Counted from the stretch's first letter, positions 24,792-32,915 are shown. The stretch is 64,000 bases of DNA from Bradyrhizobium australiense (GCF_013114825.1 NZ_JAAVLX010000013.1:1-64000), one strand, 5' to 3'. Translations and numbers: made by a program. The notes: generated from the sequence alone by a model not told the origin.

Positions 24792-25448
24792 TCAGGACGA
24801 GGGCAATGTTTCCCTGACGCTGCGAAATTCCTTCGCAGCTTGATCGAGCACGAACAGCGAGCCTTCGGCAACGCCGAAATAGGCGCCGTGCAATTCCATT
24901 TCGCCGCGCTCGACGCGGGCGCGCACGAACGGGAACGTCATCAGGTTTTCCAGGGAGCGGAAGATCGCAGCTTTCTCGATCCTGATCGTGAACTCCTGCA
25001 TGGTCTCGCGCTCGCGCTGTTCGACCACTTCGCCCGGCTTGATGAACATCGCCATCCAGCGGCCGATGAAATCGCCCGGCGACAACGGGTCGATCTTGTC
25101 GATGAAGGCGCGGATGCCGCCACACTGGGCATGGCCGAGCACCACGATATGTTTGATGCGGAGCACGCTGACGGCATATTCCAGTGCCGCGGAGACGCCA
25201 TGGGCGCCGCCGTCGGGCTGATAGACCGGCACCAGGTTGGCGACGTTGCGCACCACGAACAGCTCGCCGGGGCCGGCGTCGAAAATCACCTCGGGCGAGA
25301 CGCGGGAATCGCAGCAGCCGATCACCATCACGGCGGGCGACTGGCCGCGCTCGGAGAGTTCCCGGTAGCGCGTCTGTTCGGTCGGCAGCCGCTGCGAGGC
25401 AAACGCCCGGTAGCCGTCGAGCAGATGTTGTGGGAATGACGATGCCAT
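24792..25448 (-). CDS. Beta-class carbonic anhydrase
   Basis: The 218-residue zinc enzyme interconverts CO2 and bicarbonate. The ligands and catalytic dyad are visible as CCDSRV and, about 60 residues later, HAQCGG. ATG 25448 is used because GGAAA precedes it; ATG 25472 would add eight residues. The open frame continues far upstream, antisense to the next gene, and that part is not coding. Carboxylating enzymes for fatty acid synthesis are possible beneficiaries. Confidence 0.94.
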   Translation of the reverse strand: MASSFPQHLLDGYRAFASQRLPTEQTRYRELSERGQSPAVMVIGCCDSRVSPEVIFDAGPGELFVVRNVANLVPVYQPDGGAHGVSAALEYAVSVLRIKHIVVLGHAQCGGIRAFIDKIDPLSPGDFIGRWMAMFIKPGEVVEQRERETMQEFTIRIEKAAIFRSLENLMTFPFVRARVERGEMELHGAYFGVAEGSLFVLDQAAKEFRSVRETLPSS

Positions 25449-25566
25449 GTTTCCGTGCCGGTCCTCGGCCATGCCTAACCATAAGCCGGCGGCAGGAACA
25501 AGGCTTTCAGGCGGCCGCGCGAGGTGATATCGCGTGGGTTCACGAGGACCTCCGAGGAAATTTGCC

Positions 25567-26445
25567 ATGATCCGTCCGCGCCGCAGCCTGTTGTTCATGC
25601 CGGGATCGAACGCGCGGGCGCTGGAAAAGGCGCGCAATCTGCCGGCCGACGGCATCATTCTCGACCTCGAGGATTCGGTGGCGCCGGATGCCAAGGCGAT
25701 GGCCCGTGACCAGATCGCCAAGGCAATTGCGGCCGGCGGGTTCGGTAAGCGGGAGGTGCTGATCCGGGTCAACAGCCTCGATACGTCATGGTGGGTCGAG
25801 GACGTCACCATGGCCGGCAAGGCCCGGCCCGACGGCATCTTGGTTCCCAAGGTTTCCACCGTCGCCGATCTCAACGCCATCGCCAACCGCCTGAGCGACA
25901 TCAACGCCGATATGTCCATCCGGGTCTGGGCGATGATCGAAACCGCTCGTGCGGTGCTCGATGCCGACAAGCTCGCCGCGGCGGCGAGGGATTCGGAAAC
26001 GAGGCTTGCGGGATTTGTGTTCGGCCCGAATGACATTTCGCGGGAAACGCGGATCCGCATGCAGCCGGGCCGCGCGGCGATGATCCCAATGATCACGCAT
26101 TGCATCCTGGCGACGCGCGCGCACGGGCTGGAAATTCTCGACGGCCCCTACAGCGACATCAGCAACATTGACGGCTTTGCGACTGAATGCGCGCAAGGCC
26201 GCGACCTCGGCTTCGACGGCAAGACGCTAATCCATCCGAGCCACATCGAGGCTTGCAACGCCATCTTCACGCCGCCGGCCGAGGAGGTCGAACAGGCCCG
26301 CAAGATCATCGCGGCGTTCGAAAAGCCGGAAAACGCCTCGCGCGGCGCAATCCAGCTCGATGGGCGAATGGTGGAGCGGCTGCACGCCGACATGGCGCGG
26401 CGGACGATTGCGATTGCGGACGCAATCGCGGCCATGGGGCATTGA
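25567..26445 (+). CDS. CitE-like CoA-ester lyase (HpcH/HpaI aldolase family)
   Basis: The 292-residue TIM-barrel protein shows RRSLLFMPGSNARALEKA, the metal-binding ILDLEDSVAPD motif, WAMIETARAVL and the C-terminal GFDGKTLIHPSHIEACNAIF. Relatives include citrate lyase beta subunit, malyl-CoA/methylmalyl-CoA lyases and L-malyl-CoA thioesterases. Substrate choice cannot be made from sequence alone. The ATG at 25567 follows GAGGAAA. It is divergent from the carbonic anhydrase gene. Confidence 0.9.
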   Translation: MIRPRRSLLFMPGSNARALEKARNLPADGIILDLEDSVAPDAKAMARDQIAKAIAAGGFGKREVLIRVNSLDTSWWVEDVTMAGKARPDGILVPKVSTVADLNAIANRLSDINADMSIRVWAMIETARAVLDADKLAAAARDSETRLAGFVFGPNDISRETRIRMQPGRAAMIPMITHCILATRAHGLEILDGPYSDISNIDGFATECAQGRDLGFDGKTLIHPSHIEACNAIFTPPAEEVEQARKIIAAFEKPENASRGAIQLDGRMVERLHADMARRTIAIADAIAAMGH

Positions 26446-26469
26446 ATCACTTCAGCGTGATCCATTTTC

Positions 26470-26569
26470 GTCATGCCCCGCGAGGCGGGGCATCCAGTAT
26501 TCCGTGACAGCCGATCTTCATGCAAGCAGTGCGGCGTACCGGATCATCCGCTTTCGCGGATGATTACGG
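26470..26569. repeat. RPE-type palindromic repeat, copy 2
   Basis: GTCATGCCCCGCGAGGCGGGGCATCCAGTA at the left and CCGGATCATCCGCTTTCGCGGATGATTAC at the right. It lies between the convergent CitE-like and glycosyltransferase genes. Confidence 0.85.
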
Positions 26570-26582
26570 GCGGAGCTGTTCG

Positions 26583-27374
26583 TTAACGAGCACCAAACTT
26601 CTCCGCCGCCCAGGCATACAGGCTGCCTGGAATTGGCTTTTCACCGCCGCGGCCCTTTGGCGAGATGTGCAGGCCGATGGTCTGGGGATCGTCGAGCAGG
26701 GCCGAAAAATCCATCGGCTCAAAGAACAGCTTTGGTTCGGCATGGACCGCGTAGAACGACTGCTTCGGCAGCGCGTGATGCAATTCGTTCGCGCGGCGCG
26801 CGAGTGCGGTGAGCGCGGCGGGGCCGTAGATGGCGACGCGGATATCGGAGAGGCGGCTCGATCGGCGGCGCAGCTGGCGCAGCATGAAGCTGAGGCGATG
26901 GCGCAGCGCCAGCCAGTCCGGCGTCAGATCCTCCTGCTCCATCAGTTCCTCGAACGCCTGCACGATCGGATCGTTCGCAGACAAATACAAAACCGAGTTG
27001 CCGAGCTGGCGCCGACGCTCCCACGCGAAGTAAGGCTTTGCCGGATCGATCTCGACCGGCTTCAGCAGGAGAACGTCGGCGTCGAGCCACAATCCGGCGT
27101 TTTCTGCCATCAGTCGCATGCGGAAGAAATCGCTGAACTGCAAAATGGTCCAGTCGCGCCAGCTGCCATCCGGCTCGGGTGCGCGCAGCCGTTCGGAAAA
27201 GGAATGCGGCAGGATCGCTTCGGCTTCGGCGTTGCCGACGCCGTCGGGCAGGCCGGGCAATGGATCGAAACTGTAGACGGTGACCTTGTGGCCGGCGGCA
27301 ACCTGCGACCTGAGGCAGGTCAGCCGCAGCCCGTCGAGCGGGCCGTGCCAGAAGGTGACGACGTCAGGCCGCAT
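26583..27374 (-). CDS. Glycosyltransferase-like protein (DXD sugar-binding region)
   Basis: The 263-residue protein has a central motif typical of capsular-polysaccharide and Gb3-synthase-like glycosyltransferases: FSDFFRMRLMAENAGLWLDADVLLLKP, where the DAD serves as the DXD metal/nucleotide-sugar site. The start ATG 27374 has AAGGAGG upstream. It has no signal peptide or membrane helix. It lies downstream of leuD behind a terminator, so it is probably transcribed separately. Acceptor and sugar are unknown. Confidence 0.8.
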   Translation of the reverse strand: MRPDVVTFWHGPLDGLRLTCLRSQVAAGHKVTVYSFDPLPGLPDGVGNAEAEAILPHSFSERLRAPEPDGSWRDWTILQFSDFFRMRLMAENAGLWLDADVLLLKPVEIDPAKPYFAWERRRQLGNSVLYLSANDPIVQAFEELMEQEDLTPDWLALRHRLSFMLRQLRRRSSRLSDIRVAIYGPAALTALARRANELHHALPKQSFYAVHAEPKLFFEPMDFSALLDDPQTIGLHISPKGRGGEKPIPGSLYAWAAEKFGAR

Positions 27375-27392
27375 CCGCGCCGCCTCCTTAAC

Positions 27393-27420
27393 AAAAGAGC
27401 CCCGATTTTCGTCGGGGCTC
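27393..27420 (-). terminator. Rho-independent terminator after leuD
   Basis: On the minus strand GAGCCCCGA/TCGGGGCTC form a 9-base stem followed by TTTTG. It lies 12 bases beyond the leuD stop and just before the glycosyltransferase start. Confidence 0.9.
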
Positions 27421-27431
27421 TCGTAGCACAA

Positions 27432-28037
27432 TCAGGCCCAGGCGCGCTCTTTCTTCAGCTTCGCCTCGTAATCGTCGATCGAGGATTTCTTTTCCATGGT
27501 CAGCCCGATGTCGTCGAGGCCGTTCATCAGGCAATGCTTGCGGAACGGGTCGATCTCGAACTTCACCTTGCCCCCGTCGGGGCCGCGGATTTCCTGGTTG
27601 GGAAGATCGATGGTCAGCGTGGCGTTGGCGCCGCGTTCGGCGTCGTCGAACAATTTGTCGAGGTCTTCCTGAGAGACGCGGATCGGCAGAATGCCGTTCT
27701 TGAAGCAGTTGTTGTAGAAGATGTCGCCGAACGAGGTCGAGATCACGCAGCGGATGCCGAAGTCGAGCAGCGCCCACGGCGCGTGCTCGCGGCTCGAGCC
27801 GCAGCCGAAATTATCGCCGGCGACCAGCACCTTGGCGTTGCGATAGGCCGGCTGGTTGAGGACGAAGTCCGGATTCTCGCTGCCGTCATCCTTGTAGCGC
27901 TGTTCCGAGAAAAGGCCCTTGCCAAGGCCGGTGCGTTTGATGGTCTTCAGGTACTGCTTCGGGATGATCATGTCGGTGTCGACATTGATGATCTTCAGGG
28001 GGGCAGCTACGCCTTCCAGTGTGGTGAACTTTTCCAT
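27432..28037 (-). CDS. leuD: 3-isopropylmalate dehydratase small subunit
   Basis: The 201-residue subunit partners LeuC in isomerising 2- to 3-isopropylmalate. It shows NVDTDMIIPKQYLKT at the N-terminus, the swivelling-domain motif VLVAGDNFGCGSSREHAPWAL and FYNNCFKNGILP. Start at ATG 28037 follows GGGAAG. It lies about 3 kb downstream of leuC, separated by the small exported-protein cluster. Confidence 0.97.
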   Translation of the reverse strand: MEKFTTLEGVAAPLKIINVDTDMIIPKQYLKTIKRTGLGKGLFSEQRYKDDGSENPDFVLNQPAYRNAKVLVAGDNFGCGSSREHAPWALLDFGIRCVISTSFGDIFYNNCFKNGILPIRVSQEDLDKLFDDAERGANATLTIDLPNQEIRGPDGGKVKFEIDPFRKHCLMNGLDDIGLTMEKKSSIDDYEAKLKKERAWA

Positions 28038-28146
28038 CGATCGCACTTCCCGGTTGAAAGGTAGGACGGGCCGCTGATTTATCGCGAATATGGTCGCGGT
28101 AAAAGGCCAATTTGCGCATAGGCCGCCTGTTTTGGCGCGAACCGGC

Positions 28147-28545
28147 CTAGTCTGCGGCAGCCTCGATCGCCTCCATATCGGCATCCGACAGCCCGAAATG
28201 ATGCCCGATCTCATGAATCAGGACGTGGCGGACGATGTGGCCGAGCGTCTCGTCATGCTCGGCCCAGTAATCGAGGATCGGCCGGCGGTAGAGCCAGATC
28301 ATGTTGGGCAGGCGGGCGATGTCGTCATGGCTCTGGTGCGGCAGGCCGACGCCCTGGAACAGGCCGAGCAGGTCGAATTCGCTTTGCGCCTGCATTTCGT
28401 CGAGCACTTCGTCGGTCGGAAAGTCGTCGACGCGGATGATGACTCCCTGGCACAGGGTTCGAAACGTCTTTGGCAGGCGCTCGAACACCTCATGCGCCAT
28501 GGCTTCCATTTCGGCGAGCGAGGGGGCTTTTGCTTCGGTCCACAT
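28147..28545 (-). CDS. Zincin-like metallopeptidase family protein
   Basis: The 132-residue protein contains the zinc-protease motif HEIGHHFGLSD near the C-terminus and the acidic FPTDEVLDEM region typical of the PF06262 family of short cytoplasmic zincins. It has no signal peptide. I chose MWTEAK at 28545; the frame opens twelve codons earlier. Biological role unknown. Confidence 0.9.
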   Translation of the reverse strand: MWTEAKAPSLAEMEAMAHEVFERLPKTFRTLCQGVIIRVDDFPTDEVLDEMQAQSEFDLLGLFQGVGLPHQSHDDIARLPNMIWLYRRPILDYWAEHDETLGHIVRHVLIHEIGHHFGLSDADMEAIEAAAD

Positions 28546-28655
28546 CAGGACGTATTTAGCGTGTGTTGTGCCTGGGCGCATACTGGTTTTGCGAGTTGAC
28601 CTCGGCGTTCCAATCGGAGACCGTACGGGCGCTATCAGGCGTGGGTGGACTTAAG

Positions 28656-28979
28656 ATGAAGCAGATTGTGACGGTCGCCATTTGGGCTGCTTTTGCCGGG
28701 TTCTTGGTCCCCAGTACGATGGCGCACGCACAGATGGCATCACCGGAACTGCGGGTCGCGACGTCGTCGAAGCCGGTCGTCACGGATCTGTCCGCCCAAC
28801 GCCGGCGTCCGTTGCGGCGTGTGCCGATCTATCGGCAGGAATGGGCGCCTGATGTCTACCCGCGCTACAACCCCGGCCCCAATGCCGTGCGCGATTGCAC
28901 CGCGCATTACGTGCAGGAGTACCGGCCGAGCGGCACGGTGATTACCCCGCGCATGAACTGCTGGTGGCGGCCGGGCTAG
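28656..28979 (+). CDS. Small exported hypothetical protein
   Basis: The 107-residue protein has a signal peptide (1-25, ending AHA-QM) and a mature part rich in Arg, Pro and Tyr (RRRPLRRVPIYRQEW, YPRYNPGPNAVRDC). It has two cysteines in the C-terminal half, in RDCTAHYV and MNCWWRPG, which could form a disulfide. It is the first of four small exported proteins encoded in a row on the plus strand. Confidence 0.78.
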   Translation: MKQIVTVAIWAAFAGFLVPSTMAHAQMASPELRVATSSKPVVTDLSAQRRRPLRRVPIYRQEWAPDVYPRYNPGPNAVRDCTAHYVQEYRPSGTVITPRMNCWWRPG

Positions 28980-29242
28980 ATTCGCCGCATCCAATTTCGT
29001 CGACGCAACGGGGCCCGACTCTGCGGCAGATGCCGCGCTAGAGTTGCGACGACGGTCGGCGCCGATTTGCCTGCGCGAACATTGCGGCGGACAACGGCCG
29101 TGACCGGTTCATGTTCGTGGCGCATTCATTCACACCTCATTCAAGTCACTTGCTTCAGTCTGTACGCGTGTCGCGGTATGCCGTTCAGTTGATGCAAGCC
29201 ATTCGGCGCAGACGCGCATCCGACCACCTAAGGAGACTGGAT

Positions 29243-29470
29243 ATGCAGATGACAAAGGTTCTGGGGCTTGCAGCCGTTGGCGCATTGCTCGCTCTCGCCG
29301 CGCCAGCCAATGCGCTGTCGCTCAGCAACCCCGGCGCTGCCGCGGCGGTTCAGGAGGATGCCCGGCTGGCGACGACCGAAGTGCACTGGCGATACCACCG
29401 CTACCACCACCATCGTTGGCATCGCTGGCACCGCCACCATCACCATCATCGTCACTGGCACCGCTGGTGA
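29243..29470 (+). CDS. Small exported histidine-rich protein
   Basis: The 75-residue protein has a signal peptide (1-24, ending ANA-LS). Its last 28 residues are almost only His, Arg, Trp and Tyr (YHHHRWHRWHRHHHHHRHWH). AAGGAG sits eight bases before the ATG. The His-rich tail suggests metal binding in the periplasm, but this is inference. A terminator follows at 29498. Confidence 0.8.
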   Translation: MQMTKVLGLAAVGALLALAAPANALSLSNPGAAAAVQEDARLATTEVHWRYHRYHHHRWHRWHRHHHHHRHWHRW

Positions 29471-29497
29471 GTGCGACAGGTTAGCGCAGATATCCGA

Positions 29498-29527
29498 CAG
29501 GCCCGTTCATTGCGGGCCTGGTTCGTT
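29498..29527 (+). terminator. Rho-independent terminator after the His-rich gene
   Basis: CAGGCCCG/CGGGCCTG form an 8-base stem with a 7-base loop, followed by GTTCGTTT. Confidence 0.7.
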
Positions 29528-29597
29528 TGAGCCGCGCCATGAACCGGCGAGATTGCTGCGCGTATCTGATCAACTGGATCAGGAGAAGGAATCCGTC

Positions 29598-29906
29598 ATG
29601 AAGACCTTGATCGGGCCAGCCTTTGTCGGAACTGCGCTTGTGTTCGCCGGCGCTGCAGCAATCCATCCGGCCGCCGCGGCGCCTCAGGCGAAGACGCAAG
29701 CCGTCGGCACATCGGAAGCAACCGATTTCAGCGCGCGCCGTTACCAGCGGCGCCATTATCGCCACCATGTCTATCGGCCGCATTATCGTCCCTACTACGG
29801 GTCTTATTATTATTATTACGGACGGCCCGCTTACTACCGGCCGTATCCCTATGATGCGCCGGCGCCGTTCACATTCGGCGTTGGGTTTGGGCCGTTCTGG
29901 TGGTGA
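29598..29906 (+). CDS. Small exported Tyr/Arg/His-rich protein
   Basis: The 102-residue protein has a signal peptide (1-28, ending AAA-PQ). The mature part is dominated by Tyr, Arg, His and Pro (RRYQRRHYRHHVYRPHYRPYY, YYYYYGRPAYYRPYPYD), ending in FGVGFGPFWW. AGGAGAAGG precedes the ATG. It resembles the next protein's C-terminus in composition. Function unknown. Confidence 0.8.
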   Translation: MKTLIGPAFVGTALVFAGAAAIHPAAAAPQAKTQAVGTSEATDFSARRYQRRHYRHHVYRPHYRPYYGSYYYYYGRPAYYRPYPYDAPAPFTFGVGFGPFWW

Positions 29907-30085
29907 GGCGTTAGGTCGCAAATCCGGGCGATGATTGTGCCGGCGCGTTTGTCCTTGAGGTCAGCGCATTCATGAGGCGTTCACGTGGTTGTCTCTAACG
30001 TCACGTTTGGGGACGACCGCAAATGAACGCGACGGGCCAGCCGCAAGCGGCCCAAGGCGCCGTCGCCGGTTAGGGAGGTTCATCC

Positions 30086-30775
30086 ATGGCAATATCAAAT
30101 CCTGGACGCGGCCTTGTCCGCTGTCTGGGCGTTACGGCTGCGGCTGCATTTGCGCTCGCAGCCGCATCACACCAGCGAGCTGAGGCGCTCTCGCTTGGGA
30201 GTCCCGCGACCGCGCCCTCGGCGAAGTTTGCAACCGACGGGCTAACGACCCAGGTTCAACACCGCGGTGGGATGGGCGGCGGCGGCTTTCGCGGTGGTGG
30301 AGGCGGCGGTTTCCATGGCGGCGGCTTTCGCGGCGGTGGAGGCGGCGGTTTCCATGGCGGCGGCTTCCGCGGCGGCGGCGCGGCATTTCATGGTGGCGGC
30401 TTCCGTGGAGGCGGCGCGGCGTTTCACGGCGGCGGTTTCAGAGGCGGCGGCATGGCAATTCACCGCGGTGGAGGCTTTCGCGCAGGCCCCGCCTTCCATG
30501 GCGGCGGTTTTCGTGCGGCGCCCGTTTTCCATGGCGGCGGATTCGTACATCGTCATGCGTTCCACCGGCCTCACTTTTTCTTTCGGCCCCACTTCGCCCA
30601 CCGGCGCTTCTTTCATCGTAGATTCTACTACGCGCCGGCCTACTACACGTACCCGGCCTACTATTATCCGCGCCGCTGCCGCGTGATCTGGACCTATTAC
30701 GGGCCACGCAAGATCTGCAGATATCGCCCGTGGTGGCGGCACCACTATTACGGATTGCCGTACGGCTACTGGTGA
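30086..30775 (+). CDS. Exported Gly/Phe/His-rich repeat protein
   Basis: The 229-residue protein has an N-terminal signal region (about 1-34). A central block (about 59-155) is built from GGGFRGGG/FHGGGFRGGG units, and the C-terminal region is rich in His, Tyr, Phe and Arg (HRHAFHRPHFFFRPHF, YYAPAYYTYPAYYYPRR). Two cysteines lie near the end in RRCRVIW and RKICRYR. Copy-like units at DNA level suggest slippage or unequal exchange in the repeat. It could be a surface or matrix protein. Confidence 0.82.
   Translation: MAISNPGRGLVRCLGVTAAAAFALAAASHQRAEALSLGSPATAPSAKFATDGLTTQVQHRGGMGGGGFRGGGGGGFHGGGFRGGGGGGFHGGGFRGGGAAFHGGGFRGGGAAFHGGGFRGGGMAIHRGGGFRAGPAFHGGGFRAAPVFHGGGFVHRHAFHRPHFFFRPHFAHRRFFHRRFYYAPAYYTYPAYYYPRRCRVIWTYYGPRKICRYRPWWRHHYYGLPYGYW
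30293..30450 (+). repeat. In-gene tandem repeats encoding GGGFRGGG/FHGGG units
   Basis: Units of about 30-36 bases built on GGCGGCTTTCGCGGCGGTGG and TTTCCATGGCGGCGG repeat four to five times with small changes, keeping the frame. Length variation between strains is likely. Confidence 0.8.
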
Positions 30776-30790
30776 GATGCGTTGAAACGA

Positions 30791-30818
30791 AACAGGCGCC
30801 CGGAGGGGCGCCTGTTTT
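30791..30818 (+). terminator. Rho-independent terminator after the Gly-rich gene
   Basis: CAGGCGCCC/GGGCGCCTG form a 9-base stem with a GGAG loop, flanked by AA and followed by TTTTC. Confidence 0.92.
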
Positions 30819-30843
30819 CATCTGGGGCGGATAACCTCGCTGC

Positions 30844-31062
30844 TCAATCCCAATCCTTGCCGCGCCAGGGCTTGAGCTTCCAAGGTGTCAGCGTCTCCAT
30901 CCGCCACTGCTGCCAGTGCTCCGGCGGCCAGTGACTGAGGCGTGAGGCTTCCTTGGTGGCGATGGGCTGGAGGTCGACGATGCGCGGTGTCGTACGGCGC
31001 CGCACCTGCCGCGTCGCCTCGCTGATCATATCGACAAATTCAGACTTGTCGGTCACGGCCAA
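30844..31062 (-). CDS. Small hypothetical protein, Trp-rich C-terminus
   Basis: The 72-residue frame encodes a charged N-terminal half (VTDKSEFVDMISEATRQVRRR) and a Trp-rich C-terminal half (HWPPEHWQQWRMETLTPWKL). The composition is protein-like rather than random. The start is TTG 31062 or, more likely, GTG 31056. The leuC terminator overlaps its 5' end. No function can be assigned. Confidence 0.55.
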   Translation of the reverse strand: MAVTDKSEFVDMISEATRQVRRRTTPRIVDLQPIATKEASRLSHWPPEHWQQWRMETLTPWKLKPWRGKDWD

Positions 31063-31093
31063 AAGTCCCTCGCGAAAGCGCTTCGCAAGGGAC
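31061..31093 (-). terminator. Rho-independent terminator after leuC
   Basis: Read on the minus strand, GTCCCT(T)GCGAA pairs with TTCGC(G)AGGGAC and ends in TTTT. It lies about 65 bases beyond the leuC stop. Confidence 0.75.
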
Positions 31094-31158
31094 CAGTGTG
31101 CGCTTTGCCTGTTAACGGGCCGTTTCCGGAACGTCTCGCTATCTAGACAAAGGAAGCG

Positions 31159-32565
31159 TTAACGCCATTCCCGGACATCGACGAAATGCCCCGCGATTGC
31201 CGCGGCCGCGGCCATCGCCGGCGACACCAGGTGGGTGCGGCCCTTGAAGCCCTGCCGGCCCTCGAAATTGCGGTTCGAGGTCGAGGCGCAGCGCTCTTCC
31301 GGCGCCAGCTTGTCGGGGTTCATGGCAAGGCACATCGAGCAGCCCGGCTCGCGCCACTCGAATCCGGCCTTGATGAAGATCTTGTCGAGGCCTTCGGCTT
31401 CCGCCTGCTCCTTCACGATGCCCGAGCCCGGCACAATCATCGCGTTGACGTTGGCGTTGACCGTCTTGCCCTCGGCGATCTTCGCCGCCGCACGCAGATC
31501 CTCGATGCGGCCATTGGTGCAGGAGCCGATGAAGACGCGGTCGAGCTTGATCTCGGTGATCTTCGTTCCCGCCGTCAGGCCCATGTATTTCAGCGCGCGA
31601 TGTTTTGAGAGCCGCTTGGCCTCGTCCTCGATCTTGTCGGGGTCCGGCACGAAGCCCGAGATCGAAACCACGTCCTCGGGCGAGGTGCCCCAGGTCACGA
31701 TCGGCGGCAGCTTTGCTGCATCCAGCCGGATCTCGTGATCGAAATGCGCGCCCTCGTCGGAGCGCAGCTTTTCCCAGTAGCGCATCGCGGCATCCCAGTC
31801 GGCGCCCTTCGGCGATTTCGGGCGGTCTTTGAGGAATTCGAACGCCTTCTCGTCGGGCGCGACCAGACCGGCGCGCGCGCCGCCTTCGATCGACATGTTG
31901 CAGACGGTCATGCGGCCTTCCATCGTCAGCGCACGGATCGCGTCGCCGGCATATTCCAGCACGTAGCCGGTGCCGCCGGCGGTGCCGATCTCGCCGATGA
32001 TCGCGAGGATGATGTCCTTGCCGGTGACGCCGTCGGGCAATTTGCCGTCGACCACCGCGCGCATGTTCTTCGCTTTCTTCTGGATCAGCGTCTGCGTCGC
32101 CAGCACATGCTCGACTTCGGAGGTGCCGATGCCGTGCGCCAGCGCACCGAACGCGCCATGGGTAGAGGTGTGGCTGTCGCCGCAGACGATGGTGGTGCCC
32201 GGCAGGGTAAAGCCCTGCTCGGGGCCGATCACGTGGACGATGCCCTGGCGCTTGTCGAACTCGTTGTAATATTCGATGCCGAATTCCTTGGCGTTTTCAG
32301 CCAGCGCCTTGATCTGCTCGGCGCTCTCAGGGTCGGGATTGGGTTTTGAACGGTCGGTGGTCGGAACATTGTGGTCGACGACGGCGAGCGTCTTCTCCGG
32401 CGCGCGCACCTTGCGCCCCGTCGCGCGCAGGCCTTCGAATGCCTGCGGCGAGGTCACTTCATGCACCAGATGGCGGTCGATATAGAGCAGGCAGGTGCCG
32501 TCCTCGGCTTCGTGCACCAGATGGTCGTTCCAGATCTTGTCGTACAGCGTGGTCGGTTTGGACAT
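31159..32565 (-). CDS. leuC: 3-isopropylmalate dehydratase large subunit
   Basis: The 468-residue [4Fe-4S] enzyme of the aconitase superfamily forms the active isopropylmalate isomerase with LeuD. Cluster ligands are in VFIGSCTNGRIEDL and EPGCSMCLAMNPD. Other signatures are VCGDSHTSTHGAFGALAHGIG and SNRNFEGRQG. Start at ATG 32565 has TTGGAGC upstream. A leader of about 200 bases with a stable hairpin and an Irr-like box at 32766 precede it. Confidence 0.98.
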   Translation of the reverse strand: MSKPTTLYDKIWNDHLVHEAEDGTCLLYIDRHLVHEVTSPQAFEGLRATGRKVRAPEKTLAVVDHNVPTTDRSKPNPDPESAEQIKALAENAKEFGIEYYNEFDKRQGIVHVIGPEQGFTLPGTTIVCGDSHTSTHGAFGALAHGIGTSEVEHVLATQTLIQKKAKNMRAVVDGKLPDGVTGKDIILAIIGEIGTAGGTGYVLEYAGDAIRALTMEGRMTVCNMSIEGGARAGLVAPDEKAFEFLKDRPKSPKGADWDAAMRYWEKLRSDEGAHFDHEIRLDAAKLPPIVTWGTSPEDVVSISGFVPDPDKIEDEAKRLSKHRALKYMGLTAGTKITEIKLDRVFIGSCTNGRIEDLRAAAKIAEGKTVNANVNAMIVPGSGIVKEQAEAEGLDKIFIKAGFEWREPGCSMCLAMNPDKLAPEERCASTSNRNFEGRQGFKGRTHLVSPAMAAAAAIAGHFVDVREWR

Positions 32566-32790
32566 GAGCGTAAGCTCCAAAGGAAATTCTGTGTGAGCGG
32601 TTGAGCGCGAAGGCGCAAGCAAGAGACGTCAGCGCAGCGTCAAGCTGCGCGCGTAAGCTCAGACGTTGCCGAGGTCGCGAACCGTCCGAAGAAGCGGCCG
32701 GGCAGCCGCGAGCGATCGTCGATGACGATGGGTGCGACGCGCGAGCCCTCAGAATTCGTCCGATCTAGAACCATTCCAGCCTCATAGCAC
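32566..32790 (-). promoter_or_regulatory. leuC 5' leader and promoter region
   Basis: This region has no credible gene. A hairpin GCGCAGC-GTCAA-GCTGCGC lies at 32632-32650, about 70 bases from the leuC start. Near the far end a TGTGCTATGA word on the minus strand could be an extended -10, placing transcription start close to the TAGAA-CCA-TTCCA box. A six-codon frame (MRLEWF) lies in the leader, but it lacks the run of Leu codons expected of an attenuator peptide. Confidence 0.4.
32766..32778. promoter_or_regulatory. Irr/ICE-like inverted repeat upstream of leuC
   Basis: TAGAA-CCA-TTCCA differs at one position from TAGAA-N3-TTCTA. It lies about 200 bases upstream of leuC, probably near its transcription start. 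LeuC is an Fe-S enzyme, which suits iron-dependent control; the Irr assignment is inference. Confidence 0.4.
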
Positions 32791-32826
32791 ACGAGATATC
32801 TAAGCGCGATATGCGTTTGTTGCCAC

Positions 32827-32904
32827 CGTCATTGCGAGCGAAGCGAAGCAATTCACGTCTCCGCCCGGGGATAGATGATTGCTTCGCTTCGCTCGCAATG
32901 ACGG
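32827..32904. repeat. Palindromic repeat, family D (GTCATTGCGAGCGAAGCGAAGC)
   Basis: CGTCATTGCGAGCGAAGCGA at the left and TCGCTTCGCTCGCAATGACG at the right are nearly perfect reverse complements about 40 bases apart. It lies between rplS and leuC. Confidence 0.88.
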
Positions 32905-32915
32905 GGAGGCGCAAC

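Noticed and set aside
25449..26105. N-terminal extension of the carbonic anhydrase frame
   Set aside because: The open frame runs antisense through the CitE-like gene; the conserved carbonic anhydrase sequence starts only after ATG 25448.
26520..28064. 514-residue open frame on the plus strand
   Set aside because: It is antisense to the glycosyltransferase-like gene and leuD, both of which have clear motifs and ribosome sites; it also crosses the leuD terminator.
30293..30560. Possible CRISPR-like array
   Set aside because: The repeats are in-frame, directly adjacent coding units of a Gly-rich exported protein, with no unique spacers.
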